64,000 bases of DNA, taken from positions 4,186,501 to 4,250,500 of the forward strand of contig NZ_CP109599.1 in NCBI RefSeq assembly GCF_036231945.1, in the 5' to 3' direction. A program made the translations under genes and the position numbers. Positions 31,747-40,241 of the stretch are shown here, piece after piece. Numbering within the stretch: the stretch's first letter is position 1; every line of letters begins with the position of its first letter. This DNA comes from Streptomyces sp. NBC_01429. GTDB taxonomy: Bacteria > Actinomycetota > Actinomycetes > Streptomycetales > Streptomycetaceae. The notes under the pieces were generated by a model. It ran no database searches, had not been told where the DNA came from, and worked only from the letters and a program-made list of their open reading frames with translations.

Positions 31747-31807
31747 GTGCCGCGTGCCGTCCGGATGACCTCTGCGGTCCGCTGTCCGCTGTCCGCTGTC
31801 CGTTGTG

Positions 31808-32059
31808 TCAGTCGGAGTCGCGGCGTTCCTCGTCCCACTCGTTGCCGTTGTCGTCGTCCGCGCGTCCGTCGTCCGTGCGCCGGTCGTCCGTGCGGACGTC
31901 GTCCGCGCGCCGGGACCTCCTGCCGGGTGCCCACAGGCTCCGGCTGTACGGGTACGAGGCCATGTCCTGCCGGTGGTGCGCGTTGACCAGATGGATGAGC
32001 AGGACGCCCACCGCGATCAGGGCCAGGATCACGACCACGCTGACCCACCAGTTGTTCAT
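31808..32059 (-). CDS. Small single-pass membrane protein with charged tail
   Basis: This 83-aa protein has one N-terminal transmembrane helix (WWVSVVVILALIAVGVLLIHLV), then the motif HHRQDMASYPYSRSLW and a highly charged Arg/Asp tail. Similar short proteins occur in many Streptomyces. Function unknown. The start ATG is at 32059. Confidence 0.7.
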   Translation of the reverse strand: MNNWWVSVVVILALIAVGVLLIHLVNAHHRQDMASYPYSRSLWAPGRRSRRADDVRTDDRRTDDGRADDDNGNEWDEERRDSD

Positions 32060-32304
32060 GAGGCACCCGCCTCCTCGGCGCGTACGCCGGTGGTGCCCGG
32101 TGCCGTGAGCCTGCCGGGGAGCGGCACTGGGTCTGGTGGCGATTGCCTGAAATGTCCCCGGCGATCTCAGCGTACTCCGGGTGCGGCGGACCGGCCGCTT
32201 TTCCCGCGGGACCCAGCCCGGCCCCAGCCGGTGCACAGGTCCGCCGCAGTCGCCGTTCCTGGCCTCGCGCCATGTGACGAGGACCGCGTTCTCACGGCGG
32301 CGGA

Positions 32305-32743
32305 GAGCGCCTGCGCGACCTCGATGATCCAGCTGACCCTGCTGAACGCCGTGTTCGACGACGGTACGGGCATCGACGGTACGGGCATCGACGGTGCGGG
32401 TGTTGAGGACGCGGGCGTCGAGGACGCGGGAACCACGGACGTGTCCCCGCTCGGCGCCGCCTCGCGGAGCTACGTGCGGGGCCTGATGGGCGGGATGGCG
32501 GACGGCCAGGACTGGGGCGTGTCGGCGGCCGCTGCCGCGACGGGGCTGAAGAACGGCCGGCTGTCCCGCAGTGCCACGGGGGTGTGGGACATCAACAGCA
32601 TCGGGCGGACGGAGGCCGACGGCCACGGCTATCTGCTGGCCGTGCTCTCCAAGGGCAACGTCAGCATGGAGTCCGGGATCGCCCTCGTGGAGGCGGCGGC
32701 CAAGGCGGCGGTTTCCGGATCGACTTCGGCGGGGGCCGGGTAG
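32305..32743 (+). pseudogene. Serine hydrolase (beta-lactamase-like), C-terminal remnant
   Basis: The frame contains SMIQLTLLNAVF, RSYVRGLMGGMADGQDWGVS, LKNGRLSRSATGVWDINSIG and YLLAVLSKGNVSMESGIAL. These are the last third of Streptomyces class A beta-lactamase-like hydrolases, including the counterpart of the KTG region (LKNG). The upstream SxxK serine half is missing and no start codon is convincing. A 15-bp tandem repeat (32360-32434) has expanded inside it, further disrupting the fold. Confidence 0.6.
32360..32434. repeat. Five 15-bp tandem units inside the serine hydrolase remnant
   Basis: GACGGTACGGGCATC is repeated at 32360 and 32375, with diverged units at 32390, 32405 and 32420. 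In frame they read DGTGI/DGAGV/EDAGV. This looks like slippage expansion. Confidence 0.75.
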
Positions 32744-32841
32744 GGCGACGTCCCGGGGCTGAGTCTGCCGCCGCCGGTCGTGGCGCTTCCCGGATCCCGG
32801 CGCGGCTGTCAAGCCCCCGTGGCGCGGCACCGGACGAAGCG

Positions 32842-32860
32842 TTAGGTTAGGGTCACCTAA
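32842..32860. promoter_or_regulatory. Iron box (DmdR/IdeR-type operator)
   Basis: TTAGGTTAGGGTCACCTAA matches the 19-bp actinobacterial iron-box consensus TTAGGTTAGGCTCACCTAA with one change. It lies upstream of the small ORF at 32998 and of the siderophore genes from 33256, so iron-bound DmdR should repress them. Confidence 0.85.
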
Positions 32861-32997
32861 GTTGGCCCGTCGAGGGGTGTGCCGGGAGGGCGCGCCGCAG
32901 CGACGGCGTCCGTCCGGATGCGTACCAAGGCCCCTGCGGTGAAAGCTACTTGGCATGTGCCCGATCCGTATCGCCCCACATCGAGGTAGCGCCAGCC

Positions 32998-33225
32998 GTG
33001 TCCGTCCACTCCCCATCGCCCGCGTTCCGGGGCCCGAGCGGTCTCGGGGCCCGGCCCGGGGACACCCTTCCGTGGGACGTGCCGATCGAACGAATACGCG
33101 TCGGCGACTTGATCGTTCTCCCCTGGGGACCCTTCCACCGGGTCCCTTACGGGCTCTCCTCCGGCCGGGAGTCAGCCGTACCGCCCGTCCCCGGCCGCCC
33201 CGTCGCCGAGCGCCATCCGCTCTGA
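32998..33225 (+). CDS. Short ORF in the iron-regulated leader
   Basis: This 75-aa frame has strong GC bias at third positions, ends 30 nt before the aminotransferase start and lies downstream of the iron box. It contains IERIRVGDLIVLPWGPFHRV. GAGG at 32983-32986 is 11 nt from the GTG start, rather far. No family recognised. It could be a real small protein, or a chance frame in a long 5' leader. Confidence 0.45.
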   Translation: MSVHSPSPAFRGPSGLGARPGDTLPWDVPIERIRVGDLIVLPWGPFHRVPYGLSSGRESAVPPVPGRPVAERHPL

Positions 33226-33255
33226 GTCTTCCTCCTCATCCTCCGGAGCCGTGTC

Positions 33256-34773
33256 ATGACCGTGCCCCCCATCTCCCCGCCCGTGAGTGAACGGCCCCCC
33301 GAGGGCGCACCGGAGGCGGCCGAAGGGCCAGGTACCCCGCACGCTCCGGCCACCGCTGGTTCATCGGGCGGCACTTCCGGCGGCACTTCAGGCGCCGCTT
33401 CCGGCGCGGGCGACCGCGCCGCCGGCATCCTGCGCCGCCAGCGCGCCCGGGAGTCCTCGGCGCGCACCTACGCCCGCTCGTTCCCGATCGTGCCGGCCCG
33501 CGCCAAGGGCATGACGATCGAGGGGACGGACGGCCGCCGCTACCTCGACTGCCTCTCCGGCGCGGGCACGCTCGCCCTCGGCCACAACCACCCCGTCGTA
33601 CTGGAGGCCGTACGGCGCACGATGGAGAGCGGCGCGCCGCTGCACGTCCTCGACCTCGCGACGCCGGAGAAGGACGACTTCACCGACGCCCTCTTCGCCA
33701 CCCTCCCCGGGAACTTCGCCGACCGCGCCCGGATCCACTTCTGCGGCCCCGCCGGTACGGACGCGGTCGAGGCGGCGCTGAAGCTGACGCGGACCGCGAC
33801 CGGGCGGGGCGGGGTGCTCGCGTTCACCGGCGCCTACCACGGCATGACCGCCGGGGCGCTCGCGGTGACCGGCCGCGTCTCGGCCAGGGAGCGGGTGGCG
33901 GAGGGGGTGGCCGAGGTGACCCGGCTGCCGTATCCGTACCCGTACCGCTGCCCGTTCGGTGTCGGCGGCGAGCGCGGCGGCGAGCTGGCGGCGACCTATA
34001 CGGAACGGCTGCTCGACGACCCCGTGGGCGGTGTCGTGCCCCCCGCCGCGATGATCCTCGAAGCGGTGCAGGGCGAGGGCGGCGCGGTGCCCGCGCCCGA
34101 TTCGTGGCTGCGCGAGATGCGCCGGATCACCACGGAACGCGGGATCCCGCTGATCGTGGACGAGGTGCAGACCGGCGTGGGGCGCACGGGCGCCTTCTGG
34201 GCCGTCGAGCACAGCGGGATCATCCCGGACGTGATGGTGATGTCGAAGGCGATCGGCGGCGGTCTGCCCCTCGCCGTGATCGTCTACGACCAGGACTACG
34301 ACGCGTGGCTCCCCGGCGCCCATACCGGCACGTTCCGGGGCAACACGCTGGCCATGGCGACGGGCGCGGCGACGCTGCGGTACGTGGCCCGGGAGGGCCT
34401 GGCCGACCGCGCCGCGACCGTGGGCGCGCGGATGACCGCGCGGCTGGACGGGCTGCGCCACGAACTGCCCGTGATCGGTGACGTACGGGGGCGCGGGCTG
34501 ATGATCGGGGTCGAACTGGTCGACCCCGAAGGGCCGGTGGACTCGTGCGGTGCCCGCCCGGCCGCCCCCGAACTGGCGGTACGGGTCCGCGCTGCCTGTC
34601 TGGAGCGGGGCCTGATCATCGAGTTGGGCGGACGCTTCGACGCGACTCTCCGCCTTCTGCCCCCGCTGACCATCTCGGACGAGCAGGCGGAAGCGGTCCT
34701 CGACCGGCTCACGGACGCGATCGCGCACGCTTCGGCGGGCGGTCGCCAGGACAAGCAGGGACGGCAGGCATGA
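33256..34773 (+). CDS. Diaminobutyrate--2-oxoglutarate aminotransferase-like enzyme
   Basis: This 505-aa class III PLP aminotransferase has an extra Ser/Gly/Pro-rich N-terminus (about 1-50), then the catalytic domain: YLDCLSGAGTLALGHNHPVV, FTGAYHGMTAGALAVTG, VDEVQTGVGRTGAFW and VMSKAIGGGLPLAVIVYD with the PLP lysine near residue 329. It resembles the RhbA/Dat type that makes L-2,4-diaminobutyrate from aspartate semialdehyde. The ribosome site CCGGAG precedes ATG 33256. Its stop overlaps the decarboxylase start (ATGA), so they are translationally coupled. Iron regulation is inferred from the upstream iron box. Confidence 0.88.
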   Translation: MTVPPISPPVSERPPEGAPEAAEGPGTPHAPATAGSSGGTSGGTSGAASGAGDRAAGILRRQRARESSARTYARSFPIVPARAKGMTIEGTDGRRYLDCLSGAGTLALGHNHPVVLEAVRRTMESGAPLHVLDLATPEKDDFTDALFATLPGNFADRARIHFCGPAGTDAVEAALKLTRTATGRGGVLAFTGAYHGMTAGALAVTGRVSARERVAEGVAEVTRLPYPYPYRCPFGVGGERGGELAATYTERLLDDPVGGVVPPAAMILEAVQGEGGAVPAPDSWLREMRRITTERGIPLIVDEVQTGVGRTGAFWAVEHSGIIPDVMVMSKAIGGGLPLAVIVYDQDYDAWLPGAHTGTFRGNTLAMATGAATLRYVAREGLADRAATVGARMTARLDGLRHELPVIGDVRGRGLMIGVELVDPEGPVDSCGARPAAPELAVRVRAACLERGLIIELGGRFDATLRLLPPLTISDEQAEAVLDRLTDAIAHASAGGRQDKQGRQA

Positions 34774-36554
34774 CCACGGAATCCAGGCAGACGCAGCCAC
34801 GCGTCCCCGCGCAGGCGTCGGGACAGATGTCGGGACAGACGTCGGGACAGGCGTCGGGGCAGCAGGCGGCATGGACCACCGGTCGCACGTCGGGTCATGC
34901 GTCCGCACACGCTCCTGCGCAGCACACCGCACACGATCCCGCCGCCGCCCTGTCCGGCGGCGTCGCGGGCCCCGACGCGCTCGCCCCGCTGGTCTCCACC
35001 GTGCTCGACGCCCTCGTCAAAGGCGCCAAGACCCGGGGCGGCCCCGTCGCCCCCGGCAGCCCGGAGGAGGCGGCGGCGGCCGTGGCCGAGGCGTTCTACG
35101 GCTCCGGGGCCACCGGCGAGGGCGCCACCGGCCTGGCCACCACCGGCCGCGTCGGCTCAGGGACCACTGCGGCCACCTCCCCCGCCGCCGCCTTCCCCGC
35201 CGCCACCAGTCCCGCAGCCACCGGCCCCGCCGCCCTGGACCGGCTCACCGAACTCCTCGCCCACGGCAGCGCCGACCCCGCCGACGCCTCCTGCGCCGCG
35301 CACCTGCACTGCCCGCCGCTGGCCGTCGCCGTCGCCGCCGACCTCGCCGTCAGCGCGCTCAACCCCTCCCAGGACTCGTGGGACCAGGCGCCCGCTGCGA
35401 CCGTCCTGGAGACCCTGCTGCTCCAGGAGCTGGCGGGGCTGGTCGGTTACGACCGGGACCGGGCCGCCGGGGTCCTCACCTCCGGCGGTACGGAGTCGAA
35501 CCTCATGGGGCTGATGCTGGCCAGGGACCGCGTCCTGGGAGCGGCGACCGGCGGGCCGATCGAACTCACCGGCCTCCGGCCCACCTCGGGCATCCGCCCC
35601 CGTATCCTCGCCTCCGCCGTCGCGCACTTCTCCGTACAGCGCGCCGCCGCACTCCTCGGGCTCGGCGAGGACGCGGTGCTGTCCGTACCGGTCGACCATC
35701 AACTCCGTATGGACACCGACGCGTTGGCGGCGCTCCTGGACGGCTGCGCGGAGCGCGGCGAGCTGCCGATCGCCATCGTGGCCACGGCGGGCACCACCGA
35801 CACCGGCTCCATCGACCCGCTGCGCGCCTGCGCGGCCCTCGCCGCCGAGCACGGCGCCTGGCTGCACGTGGACGCGGCGTACGGCGGCGGCGCGCTGCTC
35901 TCCGACCGGCTCGCGCCGCTCCTGGACGGGCTCGCACTCGCCGACTCCGTCTCCCTCGACTGGCACAAACTCGGCTGGCAGCCCGCCGCCGCCGGGGTCT
36001 TCCTGGTGGCCGAGTCCGAGACGTACGCCTCGCTCGCCCGCCGGGCGGTGTACCTCAACCCGGCCGACGACGAGGAGGCCGGCTACCCGAGCCTGCTCGG
36101 CCTCTCGCTGCGCACGACCCGCCGCGCCGACGCCTTCAAGATCGCGGTGACGCTGCGCACCCTGGGCCGGGAGGGGCTGGGGCGGCTCGTGGACGCCTGC
36201 CACGAACTGGCCCTGGCCGGGGCGCGGACCGTACGGAGCCACCCCTGCCTGGAGCTGCACGCCGAACCGGTGCTGACGGCCTTCGTGTTCCGCTACCGGC
36301 CCGTGGACGCCGACGAGAAACACGGCGACGACGAACAGCGGAGCGACGACATCAACGCCGCGCTCCGCCGCCGGCTGCTGCGCGAGGGCCGCGCCGTGGT
36401 CGGCCGCACCGAGCTGCCGGGCGAAGGGCCGGGACGCGTGCGGCTCAAGCTGACCCTGCTCAACCCGCACACCACGGCCGAGGAGGTGGAGCGGCTGCTC
36501 TTCGAGGTGGTGGCGGCGGGGCGGGCCGAGGAGGAAGAGGCGGCGGCGGGGTGA
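34770..36554 (+). CDS. Diaminobutyrate decarboxylase-like PLP enzyme
   Basis: This 594-aa group II decarboxylase has an atypical 130-residue N-terminal extension of Gln/Ser/Gly/Ala low complexity (QMSGQTSGQASGQ). The fold-type I core includes GVLTSGGTESNLMGLMLARD, TAGTTDTGSIDPLRACAAL, HVDAAYGGGALLS and SLDWHKLGWQPAAAGVFL, with the PLP lysine near residue 397. It matches Ddc/RhbB enzymes that convert 2,4-diaminobutyrate to 1,3-diaminopropane, the expected next step after the preceding aminotransferase. It overlaps that gene by 4 nt. Confidence 0.88.
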   Translation: MTTESRQTQPRVPAQASGQMSGQTSGQASGQQAAWTTGRTSGHASAHAPAQHTAHDPAAALSGGVAGPDALAPLVSTVLDALVKGAKTRGGPVAPGSPEEAAAAVAEAFYGSGATGEGATGLATTGRVGSGTTAATSPAAAFPAATSPAATGPAALDRLTELLAHGSADPADASCAAHLHCPPLAVAVAADLAVSALNPSQDSWDQAPAATVLETLLLQELAGLVGYDRDRAAGVLTSGGTESNLMGLMLARDRVLGAATGGPIELTGLRPTSGIRPRILASAVAHFSVQRAAALLGLGEDAVLSVPVDHQLRMDTDALAALLDGCAERGELPIAIVATAGTTDTGSIDPLRACAALAAEHGAWLHVDAAYGGGALLSDRLAPLLDGLALADSVSLDWHKLGWQPAAAGVFLVAESETYASLARRAVYLNPADDEEAGYPSLLGLSLRTTRRADAFKIAVTLRTLGREGLGRLVDACHELALAGARTVRSHPCLELHAEPVLTAFVFRYRPVDADEKHGDDEQRSDDINAALRRRLLREGRAVVGRTELPGEGPGRVRLKLTLLNPHTTAEEVERLLFEVVAAGRAEEEEAAAG

Positions 36555-36656
36555 CGGTCAGGGCCGGGGACCGGAAAACCCCCGGCCGCCGTCCCCGCCC
36601 GAGCGTTCCCCGTCGCCCCGTACAGACTTGAGCACGCACGCACCTACCCACACATT

Positions 36657-36704
36657 CACTTACGCACTTACGCACTTACGCACTTGCGCCCTCACGCACT
36701 CGCG
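36657..36704. repeat. 8-bp tandem repeats (CACTTACG) before the N-hydroxylase gene
   Basis: Six consecutive 8-bp units begin at 36657: three exact CACTTACG, then CACTTGCG, CCCTCACG and CACTCGCG. They sit 42 bp upstream of the monooxygenase start, between the decarboxylase stop and the ribosome site. Confidence 0.75.
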
Positions 36705-36745
36705 CGCGTGAACAGAACCCCACCCACCCCGGCGGAGGCCCCCCG

Positions 36746-38125
36746 GTGACGACCGAGCACCAAGACGGACATCAGATCTACGACGTGGTCGGCGTAGGCA
36801 TCGGTCCGTTCAACCTCTCCCTGGCAGCGCTCTCGGACGGCGTTCCCGAACTCCGCACCCTCTTCCTCGACGCCAAGCCCGCCTTCTCCTGGCATCCGGG
36901 CTTGCTCATGGAAGGAACGACCCTGCAAGTCCCCTTCCTCGCCGACCTGGTGACGATGGCCGACCCGACCAGCCCCTGGTCGTACCTGAACTACCTGCGC
37001 GAACACGACCGGATGTTCCCCTTCTTCTTCTCCGAGCGCTTCCACATACCGCGCCGCGAGTACGACCACTACTGCCGCTGGGTCGCCGAACACCTCCCCT
37101 CCTGCCGCTTCGACGCGCGCGTCACGGAGCTGGCCTGGGACGACACGTCCGACGCTTTCGCGGTCACCTACCGGTCGGCGGCGGACGGCGCGGTGTCGCG
37201 CGTGTGGACGCGGCAGGTCGTGCTCGGCGTCGGTACGGACCCGGTCGTACCGCAGCCGCTGCGCGCCCTGCTGACGGACGATCACCAGGACCGGGGCGGG
37301 GACCGGGACCGGGGCCGGGGCCGCGTCCTGCACAGCGCCGACTACCGCACCCATCGCACCGCGCTGGCCGCGCTCGCGGACGTCACGGTCGTCGGCGCGG
37401 GCCAGTCCGGCGCCGAGGTCGCCCTCGACCTGCTCCGCCACCAGGACGGCGACGGCGCGGGCGGCCCGTACGTCCGCTGGCTGGCCCGTACCCCGGCCTT
37501 CGCGCCGATGGAGTACTCCAAGATCGGTCTGGAGCACTTCACCCCCGACTACATCCGCTACTTCCGCGCCCTCCCCGAGGAGCGGCGCGAGCACCTCGTG
37601 CGCGAGCAGTGGCAGCTCTACAAGGGCGTCAGCGAGGAGACCCTCGCCGACATCCACGACGAGCTGTACGAACGCACCATCGGCGGTACGGAACCACGCG
37701 CCGCCCTCCACCCGGGCGTCGCCATCGAGGGCGCCCGCTACGACGACGCGGGCGACGACTACGTACTGACCTGCCGCCATGTCCAGCAGGACAAGGTCTT
37801 CGAGATCCGCACCGCCGCGATCGTCTCGGCCACGGGCTACGCGGCCACCCGGCCCGCCTTCCTCGAACCCCTCGCCGGACTCGTCGACTGGGACGACCGG
37901 GGCCGCTACCGCGTGGACGGCGACTACCGCGTCTCCCTCAACCCCCGTGTGACCGGCGCCCTTTACGTCCAGAACGCCGAACTCCACACCCATGGCGTGG
38001 GCACGCCCGACCTCACCCTGAGCGCGTGGCGGGCCGCCACCATCCTCAACGCCCTCGCGGACCGCCCCGTACTGCGCCTGCCGCCCCGCGCGGCGTGGAC
38101 GACGTTCGGGGCGCCGGGGGTGTGA
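36746..38125 (+). CDS. Lysine/ornithine/diamine N-monooxygenase (IucD/RhbE-like)
   Basis: This 459-aa FAD- and NADPH-dependent N-hydroxylase has the FAD site GVGIGPFNLSLAAL (residues 15-28), WHPGLLMEGTTLQVPFLADL, a second dinucleotide motif VVGAGQSGAEVALDL near 214, and ATGYAATRPAFLE near the end. In a diaminobutyrate pathway it would hydroxylate 1,3-diaminopropane to supply a hydroxamate group. GTG 36746 follows GGAGG at 36733-36737. A 12-residue DDHQDRGGDRDR insertion near 195 is unusual. The acyltransferase and NIS synthetase that would finish the siderophore are not in this window. Confidence 0.9.
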   Translation: MTTEHQDGHQIYDVVGVGIGPFNLSLAALSDGVPELRTLFLDAKPAFSWHPGLLMEGTTLQVPFLADLVTMADPTSPWSYLNYLREHDRMFPFFFSERFHIPRREYDHYCRWVAEHLPSCRFDARVTELAWDDTSDAFAVTYRSAADGAVSRVWTRQVVLGVGTDPVVPQPLRALLTDDHQDRGGDRDRGRGRVLHSADYRTHRTALAALADVTVVGAGQSGAEVALDLLRHQDGDGAGGPYVRWLARTPAFAPMEYSKIGLEHFTPDYIRYFRALPEERREHLVREQWQLYKGVSEETLADIHDELYERTIGGTEPRAALHPGVAIEGARYDDAGDDYVLTCRHVQQDKVFEIRTAAIVSATGYAATRPAFLEPLAGLVDWDDRGRYRVDGDYRVSLNPRVTGALYVQNAELHTHGVGTPDLTLSAWRAATILNALADRPVLRLPPRAAWTTFGAPGV

Positions 38126-38231
38126 GGCGCGCGCCGGCCCACGCCTCGCCCGCGCTTCGCTCAACAGAAGCTCAGATCCGTATAACGATCACGCCAACTG
38201 GGCCCAAGGGTAAATAAATGGGCCCGAGGTT

Positions 38232-38245
38232 GTGACGCACGTCAC
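38232..38245. promoter_or_regulatory. Crp-like binding site GTGACGCACGTCAC
   Basis: A 14-bp perfect palindrome that fits the Streptomyces Crp consensus GTG-N6-GNCAC as I recall it. It lies about 25 bp upstream of the likely promoter. Binding is inferred. Confidence 0.5.
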
Positions 38246-38284
38246 TAAAAAGTTGGTAAAAGGCGTGGTAGGACTACACAACTC

Positions 38285-38430
38285 CGCTTCCGGGCGTCCT
38301 CTATCCGGCAGCGGGGATGCCGGTGCGCACCGGCACCTAGCACCGGGGTGAGTCCGGTCCGGGTCTGCGGACCGGGGCGCCCTCGACGGTCCCGGACATG
38401 GCCGTCATCCATGCCTGCCCCCACCCGGCG
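38285..38430 (+). ncRNA. Structured leader, possible ydaO-type (c-di-AMP) riboswitch
   Basis: The leader contains GCAGCGGGGA, the palindromic stem GCCGGTGCGCACCGGC, then GGGGTGAGTCC, a CCGGTCC/GGACCGG hairpin, GGGGCGCCC and finally CCCGGACATGGCCGTCATCC. This order resembles the ydaO class (GCGGGGGACCC ... GGGGTGAATCC ... GGGC ... CCGAATCCGTCAGCTAACC) but with several changes. c-di-AMP switches control amino acid and potassium transporters in actinobacteria, which suits the symporter downstream. Glycine and cobalamin switch cores were not seen. Confidence 0.45.
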
Positions 38431-38467
38431 CCCCCTCCGCGTCGGCCCGCTCTCCCGAGGTAGTCAG

Positions 38468-40000
38468 ATGTCACTGGACTCATTCACCGGATCGGTCGAC
38501 GAATCCGTCAGCGGATTCTTCGAACCGATAGCTTCCTGGCTCGGGGAGGTGGTGTTCTACGCCGTTCCGGTCGGAGGCACCGATCTGCCCCTGATCGTGG
38601 CCTGGCTGGTGGTCGCGGGTCTCGTCTTCACCGGCTGGTTCGGGTTCGTGCAGTTCCGCCGGTTCCGGCTGGCCATCGACGTGGTGCGCGGCAAGTACGA
38701 CGACAAGTCGGCGGCCGGCGAGGTGAATCACTTCCAGGCGCTCACGGCCGCCGTCTCCGGCACCGTGGGGCTGGGGAACATAGCCGGTGTCGCGGTCGCG
38801 GTCAGCATCGGCGGCCCCGGAGCGACGTTCTGGATGATCCTCTGCGGGCTGCTCGGCATGGCCAGCAAGTTCGTCGAGGTCACCCTCGGCGTGAAGTACC
38901 GCGAGGTGCACGCCGACGGCACGGTCTCCGGCGGGCCCATGCACTATCTGCCCAAGGGCCTCGCCGAGAGGTTCGGCAGCCGCGGAGCGTCGTTCGGTAA
39001 GGTCCTCGCGGTCCTCGCCTCGGCGATGATCCTCTTCTTCGGCCTCTTCGGTGGCAACCTGTTCCAGGTCAACCAGAGCTACGCGCAGCTCGTCTCGGTC
39101 ACCGGCGGCGAGAACGGCGCCGTGGGCTCCTCGACCGGCGCCCTGTTCTTCGGCCTCGTGGTGGCGGCGCTCGTCGGCATCGTCCTGATCGGCGGAATCC
39201 GCTCGATCGCGTCGGTCACCAGCCGCCTGATCCCCGCCATGGCCGGCATCTACATCGTCGCCTGCCTCGTCGTCATTCTCGTCAACGTCGGTCAGGTGCC
39301 GTCCGCCGTCGTCACCATCATCGAGGGTGCCTTCAACCCCGAGGGCGTCGCGGGCGGCGTGCTCGGCGCGCTCATCATCGGCTTCAAGCGTGCCGCGTTC
39401 TCCAACGAGGCGGGTCTGGGCTCCGCACCGATCGCCCACTCCGCGGTCAAGACGAAGCACCCGGCCAGCGAGGGCCTGGTGGCTCTGCTGGAGCCGTTCA
39501 TCGACACCGTCATCATCTGCACCATGACGGCACTCACGATCGTGATCGCCAACCCCGCCAGCTGGGCCGAGGCGCGCACCGGTGAGGACATCGGCGGCGT
39601 GACGATCACTTCAGACGCCTTCGAGACCGTGCTGCCCTGGTTCCCGTACGTGCTCACCGTCGCGGTGCTGCTCTTCGCGATCTCCACCGTCCTGACGTGG
39701 GGCTACTACGGCCTCAAGGCATGGTCGTACCTCTTCGGCCGCAGCCGGATCAGCGAGATCACCTACAAGGTGATCTACACCCTGTTCGCCGTCGGCGGTT
39801 CACTGCTCACCCTGCAGACCCTGATCGACATGGCGGACGCCGTGCTGTTCACCCTGGCCGTCATCAACATCATCGGCCTCTACTTCCTCGCGCCGGTCGT
39901 CAAGCGGGAACTCGAAACGTTCCTGGCCTACGTGCGCCGGCACGACAGCGGTGCCGTGGAGGAGGACGACGAGAAGACCCCGGCCGCTTCCCGGTCCTGA
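38468..40000 (+). CDS. Alanine/glycine:cation symporter (AGCS family)
   Basis: This 510-aa protein has about 11 transmembrane helices. Signature segments include VSGTVGLGNIAGVAVAVSIGGPGATFWM, FKRAAFSNEAGLGSAPIAHS and KTKHPASEGLVALLEPFIDT, all AGCS hallmarks. It takes up alanine, glycine or a related amino acid with Na+ at the cytoplasmic membrane. ATG 38468 follows GAGGTAG. A long regulated leader precedes it. Length is normal. Confidence 0.94.
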   Translation: MSLDSFTGSVDESVSGFFEPIASWLGEVVFYAVPVGGTDLPLIVAWLVVAGLVFTGWFGFVQFRRFRLAIDVVRGKYDDKSAAGEVNHFQALTAAVSGTVGLGNIAGVAVAVSIGGPGATFWMILCGLLGMASKFVEVTLGVKYREVHADGTVSGGPMHYLPKGLAERFGSRGASFGKVLAVLASAMILFFGLFGGNLFQVNQSYAQLVSVTGGENGAVGSSTGALFFGLVVAALVGIVLIGGIRSIASVTSRLIPAMAGIYIVACLVVILVNVGQVPSAVVTIIEGAFNPEGVAGGVLGALIIGFKRAAFSNEAGLGSAPIAHSAVKTKHPASEGLVALLEPFIDTVIICTMTALTIVIANPASWAEARTGEDIGGVTITSDAFETVLPWFPYVLTVAVLLFAISTVLTWGYYGLKAWSYLFGRSRISEITYKVIYTLFAVGGSLLTLQTLIDMADAVLFTLAVINIIGLYFLAPVVKRELETFLAYVRRHDSGAVEEDDEKTPAASRS

Positions 40001-40102
40001 CCCGCGCGCCCGGCGTCGCCTGCCCCCGTCCGGGGGCCGGCGACGCCGGGCGGCAACTGCCCCTGTGGGCAGCCTCCGTGCCACCGACTCGCCCGAGGCG
40101 GC

Positions 40103-40180
40103 CTATGCGGGGGGCAACACACAGAACTCATGACCGTCGAGGTCTCCCAACACTCCAATCCAGCGGTTCTGGAGTGCGGG
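40103..40180 (-). pseudogene. VOC/glyoxalase C-terminal remnant
   Basis: On the minus strand, RWIGVLGDLDGHEFCVLPPA matches the last strands of VOC-superfamily proteins (DPxGHEFCVL, including the metal-ligand Glu). Upstream of this only about 25 residues could be related, and no paired N-terminal half is present, so this is a fragment. Confidence 0.5.
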
Positions 40181-40241
40181 CATGGTGGCATCAACGCTGG
40201 TCAGGGATGGTAGCGGAACCTCCTCGGTCCCTACAGGGGGC

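Larger units (their letters stand above)
38126..38467 (+). promoter_or_regulatory. 342-bp leader of the AGCS symporter gene
   Basis: This gap holds, in order, the Crp-like site (38232-38245), a probable promoter (TTGGTAAAA and GTAGGACT near 38253-38275) and a structured region from about 38285 to 38430. No protein-coding signal was seen. The organisation suggests both transcriptional and riboswitch-type control of the transporter. Confidence 0.6.

Noticed and set aside
36657..36704. 8-bp repeats considered as CRISPR or iteron origin
   Set aside because: No spacers, no replication gene nearby; a simple tandem expansion.
38285..38430. Glycine or cobalamin riboswitch before the AGCS gene
   Set aside because: Cores of those classes (for example the paired glycine GGAGAG segments or the B12-box) were not seen; a ydaO-like pattern fits better.
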